A DNA stretch of 64,000 nucleotides from Marinagarivorans cellulosilyticus (GCF_021655555.1 NZ_AP023086.1:868001-932000), one strand, 5' to 3'; positions 42,840-51,273 are shown, counted from the first letter of the stretch. Translations and numbers: made by a program. The notes: a model not told the origin generated them from the sequence alone.

Positions 42840-44066
42840 ATGCTATTCATGGCCGCCGTTCAAGACGTTTTGCCTTAGGTGCGTCGATTCCCGGCGGTCC
42901 TCTCGCTTATAAATCGCGTCATGCCCCCGAGCCATTGAGCGAATTAGAAAAAATGCTATTGCTCACCACCGTTGGGGGCAACACCGGCTGGACAAATTTA
43001 ATTCCTTACAATCGTCACTATCAGCCCCAAATTCCGAATTACGCCGGTGCGGCGGGAGGGCGAACCTTTCCATCATCTGCGGGCTTTCATACCAGCGATT
43101 TGTTTTTCACGGACGACACGGGTGCCTATTATTTACCAACACGGGATATGGCAAGTACAGAGGCTAGCAACTCCGAAAACGAACTCGATCTTAACGATTA
43201 TCTCAATAAGCACCGCTCGCGAATCGTAAAACTATCGGATGGTCGTTTAAATATTCCAGCCTCGCCATTACACATGGAAATGCACAACGAGTGGTGCGCG
43301 AATGTGCCGGGCAGTACATTAATTATGCCTGTAGCCGACCTCGCGCAGCATATGTTGTTAACGCTGTGTTACCTCGTGCAAAACGGTGCTTGTATTTTCG
43401 ACGACATTAATCAGCGCGCTATTCCTGGAATAGAAAAATTTAAAGATCTAGTGGATGTAGAAAATCCCTATCCGCTGAGTTATGTCGAGCAAATTGCGTT
43501 AACCGAAACCACCGTTGAAATATCAACATCCTGTTATGCCGGAGCATTAATGTTGCAAGCGATGGGTCTTGGTGGCTGGATGTACGATGGCATTAACCCA
43601 ATCAGTGTACTCGGCGCGAGTGGTGACCCTGAGGTCCCTGGGTTCGGCTTTAGTTCAGAGACGAATAGTCAATGGCCTGTGCCCAATGTTACGGGATTGA
43701 AAGGTGTCTTCGAGGGGCATTGCCCGCCTTTCTTTCCCGATATGAGAAGTGCGGTCGATGCAGTGACTAAACGAAAGTTTGGCGACGCCGGCCCATTCAA
43801 TGCAAATACTAATGGCCCCTACAAAAATTCTTCCAAAGTGCGTGGCAGTGCGGCTGGGCATAACGAGCATTTTGCGGAGTGCGTAGCACTCATGGCGCAA
43901 TATGTTTACGACACTTTCGGGCGCTTCCCCGCCACGGTTCCTTCAATATACGCATTGATGTATTTGCAAGCGCACAAGTTGGATACCGATTTTTACGATA
44001 AGCATTTTGAAGCGGGTGGCTATTTAAAAACCCATGCAAATCATCACAAAAATTGGTAGGTGTGCT

Positions 44067-44392
44067 GTGACTTCGAATTACAAAAACAATGCGATTCGTG
44101 GGCCGATCAATGCTTGGTTGTTTAATGTTTTGTCAAGTTATATGAATCTGATGTTTGGTGCCTCAAAAGCCCAATTATTTAAAGGCCATCCCGATACCGT
44201 TGTAGAAATCGGTTCAGGCGCTGGCGCCAATATGCGCTACCTAAGGCGGGGGACAACATTAATTGCAATCGAGCCCAATATTCATATGCATCAAAATCTT
44301 AAAAAGAGTGCTAAAAAATACGGCATTTTATTAGAGATTAAAACCACTACCGGAGAATCAATTGATATACCGAAAGCGTCCGTGGACTTAGA
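44067..44392 (+). pseudogene. class I SAM-dependent methyltransferase, 3' part lost
   Basis: The N-terminal part has the SAM motif I VVEIGSGAGANMRYLRRG and an acidic motif II, IAIEPN. The frame is open from about 44034, but a GTG at 44067 with GGTAGGTG upstream is the likeliest start. After VDL the Y1 element begins, and the original C-terminal half is not found after the right end of the element, so the rest was deleted or moved. The gene follows the split lipoprotein gene with a few overlapping bases, so both probably formed one operon. Confidence 0.8.
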
Positions 44393-44398
44393 AAAGAT

Positions 44399-45720
44399 AG
44401 GACATCCAAAACCTGATAAACGGTAATGCAAAAAACTCGGTGATTGGCTATACCTAAATGACTAGGTAGTATTTATCATTGAGGTTTTTTATGACTCAAG
44501 CGCGCAGAACATTGATCTCTTTAGATCAGACCAGCTGGTTCCATATTTGCTCACGTTGTATTAAACGCTCATTTCTCATGGGCGAAGATAAATACAGCGG
44601 TAAAAACTATGAGCATCGTCGTGAATGGATATCGGATAGACTTGCTGAACTTGGGGATATATTTGCGCTAGACATCGCTGCATACGCAGTATTGTCAAAT
44701 CACTATCATTTGGTACTGCATATTGATGCGGAAAAAGCAGCAGGGTGGAGTGATAAAACGGTTATTCGGCGTTGGATGATGTTATTCAAAGGCAATGAAT
44801 TAGCCCTTAAAGTGTTAAAAAATCAGTCTATCAATGAAGCGGGGCAATATCTTGTCGATGACCTTGTCGCTGAGTGGCGTAAACGTTTGAGTAGCATTAG
44901 CTGGTTTATGCGTTGTTTAAATGAACATATCGCACGACTCGCAAACGCGGAAGATAAATGCACTGGCCGTTTCTGGGAGGGGCGCTTTAAAAGCCAGGCT
45001 TTACTCGACGAGCAGGCGATTATTACCTGCATGACGTATGTCGATTTAAACCCTATGCGCGCCGGCATGGCGGAGCTGCCAGAAACCAGTGATTTTACGG
45101 CCATTCAACAGCGCATTCAGTCTTTGAATAAACCCGCTAAAAAAGCTAAAGATAAAAAGCCCATTAGGCTGGCCAATTTCTGTAAACCACCTAAAAATAA
45201 TCACCTTGCCACTGCCGATTCCGTAGACCAAGGGCAGCGTTCTACAGGTGTTATTCCCTTTTACTGGCGCGATTACCTTGAACTCATCGACTGGACGGGG
45301 CGAGCTATTCTGCCCAATAAGAGCGGCGCCATCGCACTTGCATCACCTAAAATACTCAAGCGTTTGGAAATTAATTGCGATGACTGGCTAGAAAATATGC
45401 CCCGCATCGAAACCGATTTTCACCACTGTATTGGCCGCTGTGATTCCATAAAACCCTGTGCAGAAAAGCTTGATCAATGCTGGGTTAAAGGATTGGGTGC
45501 CGCTCGGCGATTGTTTGGTTGTTAGATACCACTTCATTGAACTGATGATACAGCCCCTATTATGTTGGTGGGTTTGTATTTGATGTCTAATAGGCATCAC
45601 CCCATGCAAAACCTTCTATTTTTCGAAAAAAATTGTATTATTATTCAATCGTGATATCTATAGTTTGAGGCCTTTCGTCGGTGGGCATTACACTTTAAAC
45701 AAATTAGTTTTGGATGTCCT
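44399..45720 (+). mobile_element. Y1 (HUH) transposase element, full copy 2
   Basis: This copy has the same 1322-bp length, ends and sequence as copy 1 at 27494-28815 as far as I can compare by eye. The left flank is again AAAAGAT; the right flank is GTAAATAATC instead of GTAAAGATC. It has methyltransferase sequence on the left and a cassette-gene remnant on the right, which do not belong together. Confidence 0.88.
44491..45525 (+). CDS. REP-associated-type Y1 transposase (IS200-like HUH), copy 2
   Basis: The 344-residue product is identical to that of copy 1, including the HUH motif LSNHYHLVLHID and the Tyr in MTYVDLNPMRAG. Both genes are intact, so the family was recently active or copies have been homogenised. 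The C-terminal extension of about 130 residues is longer than in typical RAYTs. Confidence 0.88.
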   Translation: MTQARRTLISLDQTSWFHICSRCIKRSFLMGEDKYSGKNYEHRREWISDRLAELGDIFALDIAAYAVLSNHYHLVLHIDAEKAAGWSDKTVIRRWMMLFKGNELALKVLKNQSINEAGQYLVDDLVAEWRKRLSSISWFMRCLNEHIARLANAEDKCTGRFWEGRFKSQALLDEQAIITCMTYVDLNPMRAGMAELPETSDFTAIQQRIQSLNKPAKKAKDKKPIRLANFCKPPKNNHLATADSVDQGQRSTGVIPFYWRDYLELIDWTGRAILPNKSGAIALASPKILKRLEINCDDWLENMPRIETDFHHCIGRCDSIKPCAEKLDQCWVKGLGAARRLFGC

Positions 45721-45728
45721 GTAAATAA

Positions 45729-46040
45729 TCTGCAGAGGCTGGGTATTTAACGGTAGTAGAAGGTGATGAAGGTTTTGATGAAGCATTGCCGATTGCCATT
45801 GATATTCTTCAATTTTGGGCATGGATGCAACCAAAGTTTAATGTCGACCTAAATTTCGATGGGGAAATTCGTATTAGATCAGTGGATAAGGAAAACGAAA
45901 TTGAGATCAACGCTATTGGTAGGCATATGTTCAGTACCGGATTTGCGGGTGGTAGCGCATGGACTAGCCTAGTCGAAGAAGGCGTGAAAGATCTCGACAG
46001 CAACCTAGTACTAAAAATTAGAAGTATCCGTGAAGAATAG
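45729..46040 (+). pseudogene. integron cassette gene remnant, 5' end lost
   Basis: An open frame starts directly after the right end of the Y1 element with no start codon (a TAA at 45726 closes it upstream) and ends at 46040. It contains SAEAGYLTVVEGDEGFDEAL, ILQFWAWMQPKFNVDLNF and FSTGFAGGSAWTSLVEEGVK. The family is not recognised. A perfect hairpin (46048-46090) and an attC site (46121-46236) follow, so it is the tail of a cassette cut by the Y1 element. Confidence 0.7.
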
Positions 46041-46047
46041 AAGCTAT

Positions 46048-46090
46048 AAATCGGGTAAGAGCTGGTTTCTAGCCAGCTCTTACCCGATTT
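46048..46090. terminator. perfect 18-bp stem hairpin
   Basis: AAATCGGGTAAGAGCTGG (46048-46065) pairs perfectly with 46073-46090 around a seven-base loop. It has no long T tract. It lies just after the remnant gene and before attC site E, so it probably ends transcription from the cassette. Confidence 0.75.
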
Positions 46091-46120
46091 AAGCTAATCA
46101 CATTGATCGATTTGCAGTCG

Positions 46121-46236
46121 ACTCAACGGTTGAAAATTATCGTTGCGATTGTCTTAAATATTTGATCAAATATTGTTCAATTTCATCAAATGAAAAGGCG
46201 GGGAAGAATCGATGGTTTTCAACCGCCTCGTTATGA
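46121..46236 (+). other. attC recombination site E
   Basis: It begins with the consensus core ACTCAAC and ends with GTTATGA (46230-46236). Arms GGTTGAAAA and TTTTCAACC, plus AGGCGG/CCGCCT, give the attC-type hairpin. The 3' core GTTATGA is the exact reverse complement of TCATAAC at 46656-46662, at the far end of the following cassette. Confidence 0.75.
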
Positions 46237-46661
46237 GTTTTCGAATGTATCGTGCATTACTTATTATTCTATTTTCTATCCCCGGATACTCACTTGGGTG
46301 TAATGACAAACTTGACGATTTTGACCAAGCACTCTCTGAGCTGAGTATTGAGGTTGTGTATTCAAAGGAATGTAATTTGGTCTTGGTTAAGGGGCCGGAA
46401 AATCTTGCCGCGCAAAAGAAACTCGATAAATTATATCTAGTACTCAGGGGACGCACCAGTGGTAAACAGTTTGAATTTTCTACTTATATTGAAGTGTCAA
46501 GGTCTGGTCGTGGAGAGCAGGCTGGAGGCGTATGTATTGACTACGATTCTGCAGTTCAGCTAGATATCGAAGCTTCATATGGGGCAAGTGCTGGTGTTGT
46601 TAAGTGCAATCTTCCAAGTAGAATTTTCAAAAATATTCAGGAGCTGGTAAAAAAATCATAA
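46233..46661 (+). CDS. integron cassette protein, secreted, unknown
   Basis: The cassette boundary G^TTATGA at 46230 places the start at the ATG at 46233 (MSFRMYRALLIILFSIPGYS), giving 142 residues; an ATG at 46212 with GGGGAAG upstream lies in the preceding attC. A signal peptide ends near SLGC, which could be a weak lipobox. The mature protein has four cysteines and beta-rich segments (LYLVLRGRTSGKQFEFSTYIEV). The function is unknown. The stop lies inside attC site C. Confidence 0.65.
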   Translation: MSFRMYRALLIILFSIPGYSLGCNDKLDDFDQALSELSIEVVYSKECNLVLVKGPENLAAQKKLDKLYLVLRGRTSGKQFEFSTYIEVSRSGRGEQAGGVCIDYDSAVQLDIEASYGASAGVVKCNLPSRIFKNIQELVKKS

Positions 46662-46785
46662 CCAGACTGTCGTGTATCGCCAGTTTCGCAGGGCAGGACA
46701 GCTTTTCCGTCGCTTATTTTTGAGACGGAAAAGGCTGCCACAAAAACAACCAACTACAAAGCTACGGCATATGGCAGTGTTAGCT
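46656..46785 (+). other. attC recombination site C
   Basis: The core TCATAAC (46656-46662) and GTTAGCT (46779-46785) bound a 130-base region with a strong internal hairpin TTTTCCGTC/GACGGAAAA, long for an attC but in the range of chromosomal integrons. Confidence 0.65.
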
Positions 46786-46811
46786 TACAACAGATTTAGA
46801 AAGTCTAAGAT

Positions 46812-47120
46812 ATGTCAGAAGAGTATTTTGTTCTACATGAATGCAAGTTCACAGACGATAAAAAAAGGCAAATTGTATTTTCAAAAGATGCCAATAACGG
46901 ATTTGAAAACGCTTGGAACCTATATATCCGGCGAGTTGCGAATGAGAAAGACCTTGAAGAAAATCATTACTTTGAGTCAGAGGGTGATATTGTCTGGGAG
47001 GCTACTATTGAAATAATCTATTGCCCTTTCTGCGGCACTAAGTTAGAAGGTGCGAGTGAGTTTAAAGGCGAGGCATCGTTATTTGAAACTGTTTCTAGTT
47101 GGTATGAGGCGCACGTGTAA
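46812..47120 (+). CDS. integron cassette protein, zinc-ribbon-like, unknown
   Basis: The 102-residue protein starts MSEEYFVLHECKFTDDKKRQ and has one C-x-x-C pair, YCPFCGTKLEG, near residue 77, which looks like half a zinc ribbon or the tail of a small immunity/regulatory protein. No signal peptide or membrane segment. The gene starts 27 bases after the core site of attC C. The end of its cassette is marked by AGTTAAC (47152-47158), one mismatch from the expected AGCTAAC. Confidence 0.65.
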   Translation: MSEEYFVLHECKFTDDKKRQIVFSKDANNGFENAWNLYIRRVANEKDLEENHYFESEGDIVWEATIEIIYCPFCGTKLEGASEFKGEASLFETVSSWYEAHV

Positions 47121-47151
47121 TAGTCATAAATAAACTCGAGCTTTTCGAGAA

Positions 47152-47263
47152 AGTTAACGATTTACCTCTGTTGCAGCCCAAATCTACGCTGCTTTTGTGT
47201 GTTTCATTGCACTGTAATACAAAACCCACTCCGGTTTGGTCGCTATAGCGCAAGGCGTTAGAA
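47152..47263 (+). other. attC recombination site D, upstream of the metallo-beta-lactamase
   Basis: Cores AGTTAAC (47152-47158) and GTTAGAA (47257-47263) are 112 bases apart. GTTAGAA is the exact reverse complement of TTCTAAC at 48017-48023, after the lactamase gene, so the lactamase is in a cassette of about 0.8 kb. A short hairpin CTCGA/TCGAG (47135-47149) precedes it. Confidence 0.7.
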
Positions 47264-47273
47264 AAGGGCAATT

Positions 47274-48014
47274 ATGAAGAGATTATTTTTTTTATGTGTA
47301 TGTTTCCTTTGTAGCATTGCTGCTGCAGGAGCGGTTTTACCTGATTTGAAAATTGAGGAGCTTGAAGAAGGTGTTTATGTTTATACATCGTTCGAAGAAA
47401 TTAACGGTTGGGGTATTGTTGCTAAACGCGGGTTGGTGGTTCTTGTAAATACTGACGCCTATCTGGTCGACACTCCGTTTACTGCTACAGAAACGGAAAA
47501 GTTAGTCAATTGGTTTGTGGCTCGCGGCTATAAAATCAAGGGCGCTATTTCCTCTCATTTTCATAGTGACAGCACGGGAGGAATAGAGTGGCTTAATTCT
47601 CAATCTATTCCCACGTATGCATATGAATTCACAAATGAGCTTCTTAAAGAAGGCGGGAAGATGCAAGCTAAACACTCATTTAGCGAAGTGAGTTATTGGC
47701 TAGTTAAAGATAAAATTGAAGTTTTTTATCCCGGCCCAGGCCACACTCAAGATAACGTGGTGATTTGGTTGCCTGAAAATAAAATTTTATTCGGTGGTTG
47801 TTTTGTTAAGCCTCACGGTCTTGGTAATTTGGGCGATGCAAATTTAGAAGCTTGGCCAAAGTCCGCAGAAATATTAATGTCTAAGTATGCTCAAGCAAAG
47901 CTTGTTGTTTCAAGCCATAGTGAAACTGGGGACGCATCATTATTAAAGCGTACATGGGAGCAGGCTCTTAAGGGGCTTAAAGAAAGTGAAAAACCATCAC
48001 CGCCAACTAACTAA
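47274..48014 (+). CDS. subclass B1 metallo-beta-lactamase, IMP-like
   Basis: The 246-residue enzyme has a signal peptide (MKRLFFLCVCFLCSIAAAGA) and all six zinc ligands of subclass B1: HFHSD (His, His, Asp), His in PGPGHTQDN, Cys in LFGGCFV and His in SSHSE. Its length and long stretches (ISSHFHSDSTGGIEWLNS, KIEVFYPGPGHT, ILFGGCF, GNLGDAN) match the IMP carbapenemases as I remember them, with scattered differences (LVDTPFTATETEK, NTDAY). It should hydrolyse most beta-lactams, carbapenems included. It lies in an integron cassette, its start ten bases after the attC core site. A related chromosomal enzyme (TTU-1) is known from Teredinibacter turnerae. Confidence 0.95.
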   Translation: MKRLFFLCVCFLCSIAAAGAVLPDLKIEELEEGVYVYTSFEEINGWGIVAKRGLVVLVNTDAYLVDTPFTATETEKLVNWFVARGYKIKGAISSHFHSDSTGGIEWLNSQSIPTYAYEFTNELLKEGGKMQAKHSFSEVSYWLVKDKIEVFYPGPGHTQDNVVIWLPENKILFGGCFVKPHGLGNLGDANLEAWPKSAEILMSKYAQAKLVVSSHSETGDASLLKRTWEQALKGLKESEKPSPPTN

Positions 48015-48016
48015 AC

Positions 48017-48090
48017 TTCTAACAAGTTGTTGCATCGGGCAGTTTTTAAGTTGCGATTTTATGGCTTGGCTGCCGATGAAGCAGGACTGG
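48017..48090 (+). other. attC remnant after the lactamase gene
   Basis: TTCTAACAAGTTGTTGCA begins like an attC and is the exact partner of GTTAGAA at 47257. Arms CATCGGGCAG (48033-48042) and CTGCCGATG (48070-48078) can pair. No GTT-type 3' core follows, so the site looks truncated and the array ends here. The next 190 bases hold nothing I recognise. Confidence 0.65.
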
Positions 48091-48283
48091 CAGTCAAAAA
48101 AGCTAACGACACAAAGCCTTATTGATTATCTGCTGGGTTGGTCGATATGGCGCGAGTGACTCGCCTGCGGCTAGAGAATAATCGATGTGAAGGAACTCGC
48201 TGAATTTTGGGCGAGTTGTCCTTGGTTCCGACGCTTGGTGGAGGTAAACTGGCTGCCAAATCTACTCATGGTCTTTCCTTTTC

Positions 48284-48481
48284 ATGCTCAAGCCTACCGA
48301 ATTTGAATTCTGCCCAAAATGCAAAAAAAATACCGCCACCTCTATGGCTAACCCCGATGGCAGCGGTCGGTTTTATTGCACCACCAAGCACTGTGGCTTT
48401 GAAGTGCCCACCCAAAAGCAGGACATGGCTAAAGCGATGGATAAACTGGCGGATATTAAAAAGAAGATGTTTCCTTCATAG
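48284..48481 (+). CDS. small zinc-ribbon-like protein, unknown
   Basis: The 65-residue frame has two CxxC/CxxxxC-type pairs, FCPKCKK and FYCTTKHCGF, spaced as in a zinc ribbon, followed by a Lys/Met-rich helix (QDMAKAMDKLADIKKKMFPS). No clear ribosome site precedes the ATG. A longer overlapping frame in another phase (48207-48632) has no sensible composition. The Cys arrangement makes it likely a real gene, but the function is unknown. Confidence 0.55.
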   Translation: MLKPTEFEFCPKCKKNTATSMANPDGSGRFYCTTKHCGFEVPTQKQDMAKAMDKLADIKKKMFPS

Positions 48482-48731
48482 GGTGGTAGTTGGTATAAAG
48501 GTGGGGCGGTTGCGGTCTATTTTTCAATTGTTAATTGATTTTAGGCGTTTACTGTTTATTTTTTTTAGTTTTAGCGCATTGCCCTTATTGTCAAAGCTGG
48601 GTGAAAAAGCCCGCGCCCGTGCGATACCTTGAACCATTAATTCGGGCGTATTCTTGGGGGCGGGTATTTCCTCATGCAGTTGCAATATTTTAGGTAATAG
48701 CGTGGCGGCATCCCACGCTATTATCTTCGTA

Positions 48732-50498
48732 TTAATCACAAATATTTCGGTTACCGCCGGTCACGGTTAAGTTCACCCAGTTCGAATTATCCGCACAGGG
48801 CGATTCGCGTACACTGGTATTGCTGACATTAAGGTTTGTGAAAGTTAAGTCGCGGGAGTTGTCGAATTCTGAACGGGCCGAAATGCGAAACTCGCCGCCG
48901 CCATTAACGGTACCGCTGTTAATAGTGACGTTATAGCAGTTTTCGATAAGTGCCGAGTTATTGCCGTTATTCGCCAGATCAATATTATTAATTTCTACAC
49001 CGCCGGATTGCGACACGCAAAATAGGCCTCGGCCGCCGCCGCGCGAAATTAATTTATCGACGTAAATATTGGTGGGGTATTGGTTGTTGACGCGGCCATT
49101 GGTATTAGCAAAACGCAGCGTGGCATAGCCAGTCCCGACGCCCGTATTTATACCGTCAACAGTGCCAATATTGGCATTGCGGGAATTGTTGAGCAGTAAG
49201 CCGGCATAACCGGTATCGCGTGCGACGACAGTGCCAATGTCTAAGCCGTCGACATTCCAAGTTTCTACGCCGTGGCCACTGGTGCCCTCAACATAAATGC
49301 TGTCGATGGTTACATTGGTGGTTGTACCGCGGTTATCAAAACGTATACCTGCGCCACCACTGAGGCGTAAATCAATTTGCCCTAGGTGCAAGTTGTGGGT
49401 GTCGGCAATGAGTATTGCAAAGGCTGGGTTGCCCGTCATTTTAAGATAAGGAATGGAGACGTTCTCTGTTCTTGAACCCCAAATTGTGATGGCTCCTCTA
49501 TTATTCGGTGTCGTATTGATGGTGCCGCACACCTCAAAAATCGTGTTGCTTTGGAGGTTGATTCGCGTATCGCCTACATCGCCGCTGGCCATAATAGTGA
49601 CCCGCTCTTGCTGGGTTCTACCGGACGATAACTCACCCAGTGCCGCGATTATTGCGCCGCTATAGTCGTCGCCAAAGTTGCGGCCATTCATTTGGTAATT
49701 ACCCGGCTGGCCGGTAACGCGAGCCTTCGCGGTGCCCGCGCCACATTCGCCGGGATTACCGGTATCTGGGTTGGGAGTAGGGGCAGGCGTGTAAGCTGCA
49801 AAATCTATCAGCTGCCATTGTTGTGCTAATTCGGCGCTGCGGGTGTACTGCGTAATACGGGTGCCGGCAACATCAGAGTTGAACTCGGGCGCCAGTACTT
49901 TATTGCTTAAACGGTTGCTGAGCTGGTGGTAGCCATTGCCTAAGTCAAGAATGTGAAACTGCTGGTTTTCACCGTCTAAGTCTTCCCATTGGACGATGTC
50001 GGCACCTTCGTCGGTAAGGAATTCGTATAAGTCGAGCGCAAGGCCCGAATGGCGTGCAACCATGCGGTAATAGTTATCGCCAGAATCGACAAAACGGAAC
50101 TGCTGGTTTTCGCCGTCGGTACGATTCCACTGCGTTAAGGCGGCGCCTGCCTCTTCCGACACTTCTGCGATATCAAAAGCCAAGCCGTTGGCCCGGTTAG
50201 CAAGCACATACCAGCGGTTTGTATTCATCGCTACCGGGGTTGCGCTTGGTACGGGTGCTGCGCTGCTTGAGCTAACAACCGAGCTAGAGGTTGCGGCGCT
50301 AGACGCGGGCAAACTTGATGAGCTGCTACTATCTACGCTTGGCGTACTCGATGCCGCAGTAGGCGCACTTGATGAGCTAATAAGTGAGCTGCTTTCCATC
50401 GCTAGGCTACTCATGGCCGCATCGTCAGGCGCTTCGCCAACGCAGGCCGTTAGTAGGGTAACAAGAGATGTGCAGGCTAAAATTCTAACGGGTTTCAT
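48732..50498 (-). CDS. lipoprotein with Ser-rich linker, ricin-like module and right-handed beta-helix
   Basis: The 588-residue protein has a lipoprotein signal (MKPVRILACTSLVTLLTAC). A low-complexity Ser/Ala linker (about 30-85) leads to a ricin-type carbohydrate-binding module (about 92-235) with three repeats of the type ALTQWNRTDGENQQFRF, and a second Pro/Asn linker. The rest (about 250-588) is a parallel beta-helix with many N-rich rungs (INLQSNTIFEVCGTI, VTIDSIYVEGTSGHGVETW), as in pectate lyases and related polysaccharide lyases. It probably binds and degrades a plant or algal polysaccharide at the cell surface. Poly-Ser linkers are typical of marine Cellvibrionaceae. Confidence 0.88.
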   Translation of the reverse strand: MKPVRILACTSLVTLLTACVGEAPDDAAMSSLAMESSSLISSSSAPTAASSTPSVDSSSSSSLPASSAATSSSVVSSSSAAPVPSATPVAMNTNRWYVLANRANGLAFDIAEVSEEAGAALTQWNRTDGENQQFRFVDSGDNYYRMVARHSGLALDLYEFLTDEGADIVQWEDLDGENQQFHILDLGNGYHQLSNRLSNKVLAPEFNSDVAGTRITQYTRSAELAQQWQLIDFAAYTPAPTPNPDTGNPGECGAGTAKARVTGQPGNYQMNGRNFGDDYSGAIIAALGELSSGRTQQERVTIMASGDVGDTRINLQSNTIFEVCGTINTTPNNRGAITIWGSRTENVSIPYLKMTGNPAFAILIADTHNLHLGQIDLRLSGGAGIRFDNRGTTTNVTIDSIYVEGTSGHGVETWNVDGLDIGTVVARDTGYAGLLLNNSRNANIGTVDGINTGVGTGYATLRFANTNGRVNNQYPTNIYVDKLISRGGGRGLFCVSQSGGVEINNIDLANNGNNSALIENCYNVTINSGTVNGGGEFRISARSEFDNSRDLTFTNLNVSNTSVRESPCADNSNWVNLTVTGGNRNICD

Positions 50499-50895
50499 TG
50501 GGCCACCTTACCTAATCAGCTTTTTATTGGATGCTCTGGCGATTGATTCCAACAAATAGGGCAGACCGGTTCAAGCGGTTAATCTTCAAGCTGTGAAACC
50601 GATTACATTGCGTTGCTCAAAAGCTCTAGTCGTGCACTGTATTTAGGGGTATGGAGGTAAGCGCTATGGTGTGTTGTGGTCTCCAAGTTAATGCGCTGCA
50701 GGCGCCGTAAATGTGGAGCATGGTGTAGGTTATATGCTCACTTTAGCAGGCTGCATTTTTAGGTGTTTTTCTACATTCCAGCTTTGTAGTTAGTTTATTG
50801 GCGGTAGTTTTTCACAAAAAAGGCCAAGTTACAGTGACGTTGTTTTTATCATCGCCTCTATGGAATTCCCGAACTCATTCGCTAAGGCTTTACTC
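50499..50895. other. intergenic region, 5' of the beta-helix lipoprotein
   Basis: This stretch of about 400 bases has no gene that I can support. It probably contains the promoter of the minus-strand lipoprotein gene. I see no repeat or terminator of note. Confidence 0.4.
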
Positions 50896-51273
50896 CTAGT
50901 CCTGCTGAAATTCGCTCATAGTGTGTATCTGATATGCATCATACTCTTCCCTTATGCGTTCCTCTTGAACGCTATTCATACTCCCGATGGATATATTGTT
51001 CCGACACCACCCTTCTCGAAGGTATTCACGATAACTCATCATTTTCGGGCCCTTATAAGCCGGCCTTTGAATACGGTAAGTCTTTTTAATCTTGTGCCCG
51101 AACACTTCGGCGTTTTCAAATCCTTGCCAATAATCCACATAAGCGCTGAATAGTAGAGTTTTCGATATGAGGCATACTATTACAAAAAATGAGCATGCCG
51201 CTATTATTAAAGTTCCATTGTTTTTGCGTATGTATACTGAATATACAATTTCCAAAACTGCCCAAAACATCAA
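50896..51273 (-). CDS. small membrane protein, unknown
   Basis: The 125-residue frame has two hydrophobic segments (about 2-14 and 22-45) followed by a basic, Tyr-rich cytoplasmic part (KIKKTYRIQRPAYKGPKMMSYREYLREGWCRNN) and an acidic end. The ATG at 51271-51273 has no strong ribosome site, and an upstream alternative start cannot be excluded. No family is recognised. The composition suggests a real protein. Confidence 0.5.
   Translation of the reverse strand: MMFWAVLEIVYSVYIRKNNGTLIIAACSFFVIVCLISKTLLFSAYVDYWQGFENAEVFGHKIKKTYRIQRPAYKGPKMMSYREYLREGWCRNNISIGSMNSVQEERIREEYDAYQIHTMSEFQQD

Larger units (their letters stand above)
41295..44059 (+). pseudogene. Tat-lipoprotein, possible nitroreductase/SagB-like enzyme, split by an ISL3 element
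   Basis: The 5' part (41295-41483) has a Tat-type lipoprotein signal: SRRRLVGAAMVGAGTVMSGC. The gene then meets the IS and resumes at 42848, in the same frame, as HGRRSRRFALGASIPGGPLA, and runs to the stop at 44059. Removing the IS and one copy of the 8-bp duplication rebuilds a frame of about 466 codons. HGRRSRRFALG and LLLTTVGGNTGWTN resemble the N-terminal motifs of nitroreductase/SagB-like enzymes, but the match is weak. The C-terminal part is well conserved in composition, so the insertion is probably recent. Confidence 0.8.

Noticed and set aside
41295..44392. SagB-type RiPP (thiazole/oxazole) cluster
   Set aside because: The split gene has only weak nitroreductase-like motifs, there is no YcaO or precursor gene, and the methyltransferase is truncated.
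46672..47016. 114-codon open frame on the plus strand
   Set aside because: It runs through attC site C and out of phase through the 102-residue cassette gene; the composition is Arg/Lys-rich without motifs.
48207..48632. 141-codon open frame on the plus strand
   Set aside because: It is out of phase with the 65-residue Cys4 protein, which is the more credible coding frame, and crosses an AT-rich non-coding region.
48524..48739. 71-codon minus-strand frame before the beta-helix lipoprotein stop
   Set aside because: It overlaps the 3' end of the lipoprotein gene and lies in a low-complexity stretch; there is no ribosome site and no family match, so the support is too weak to list it.
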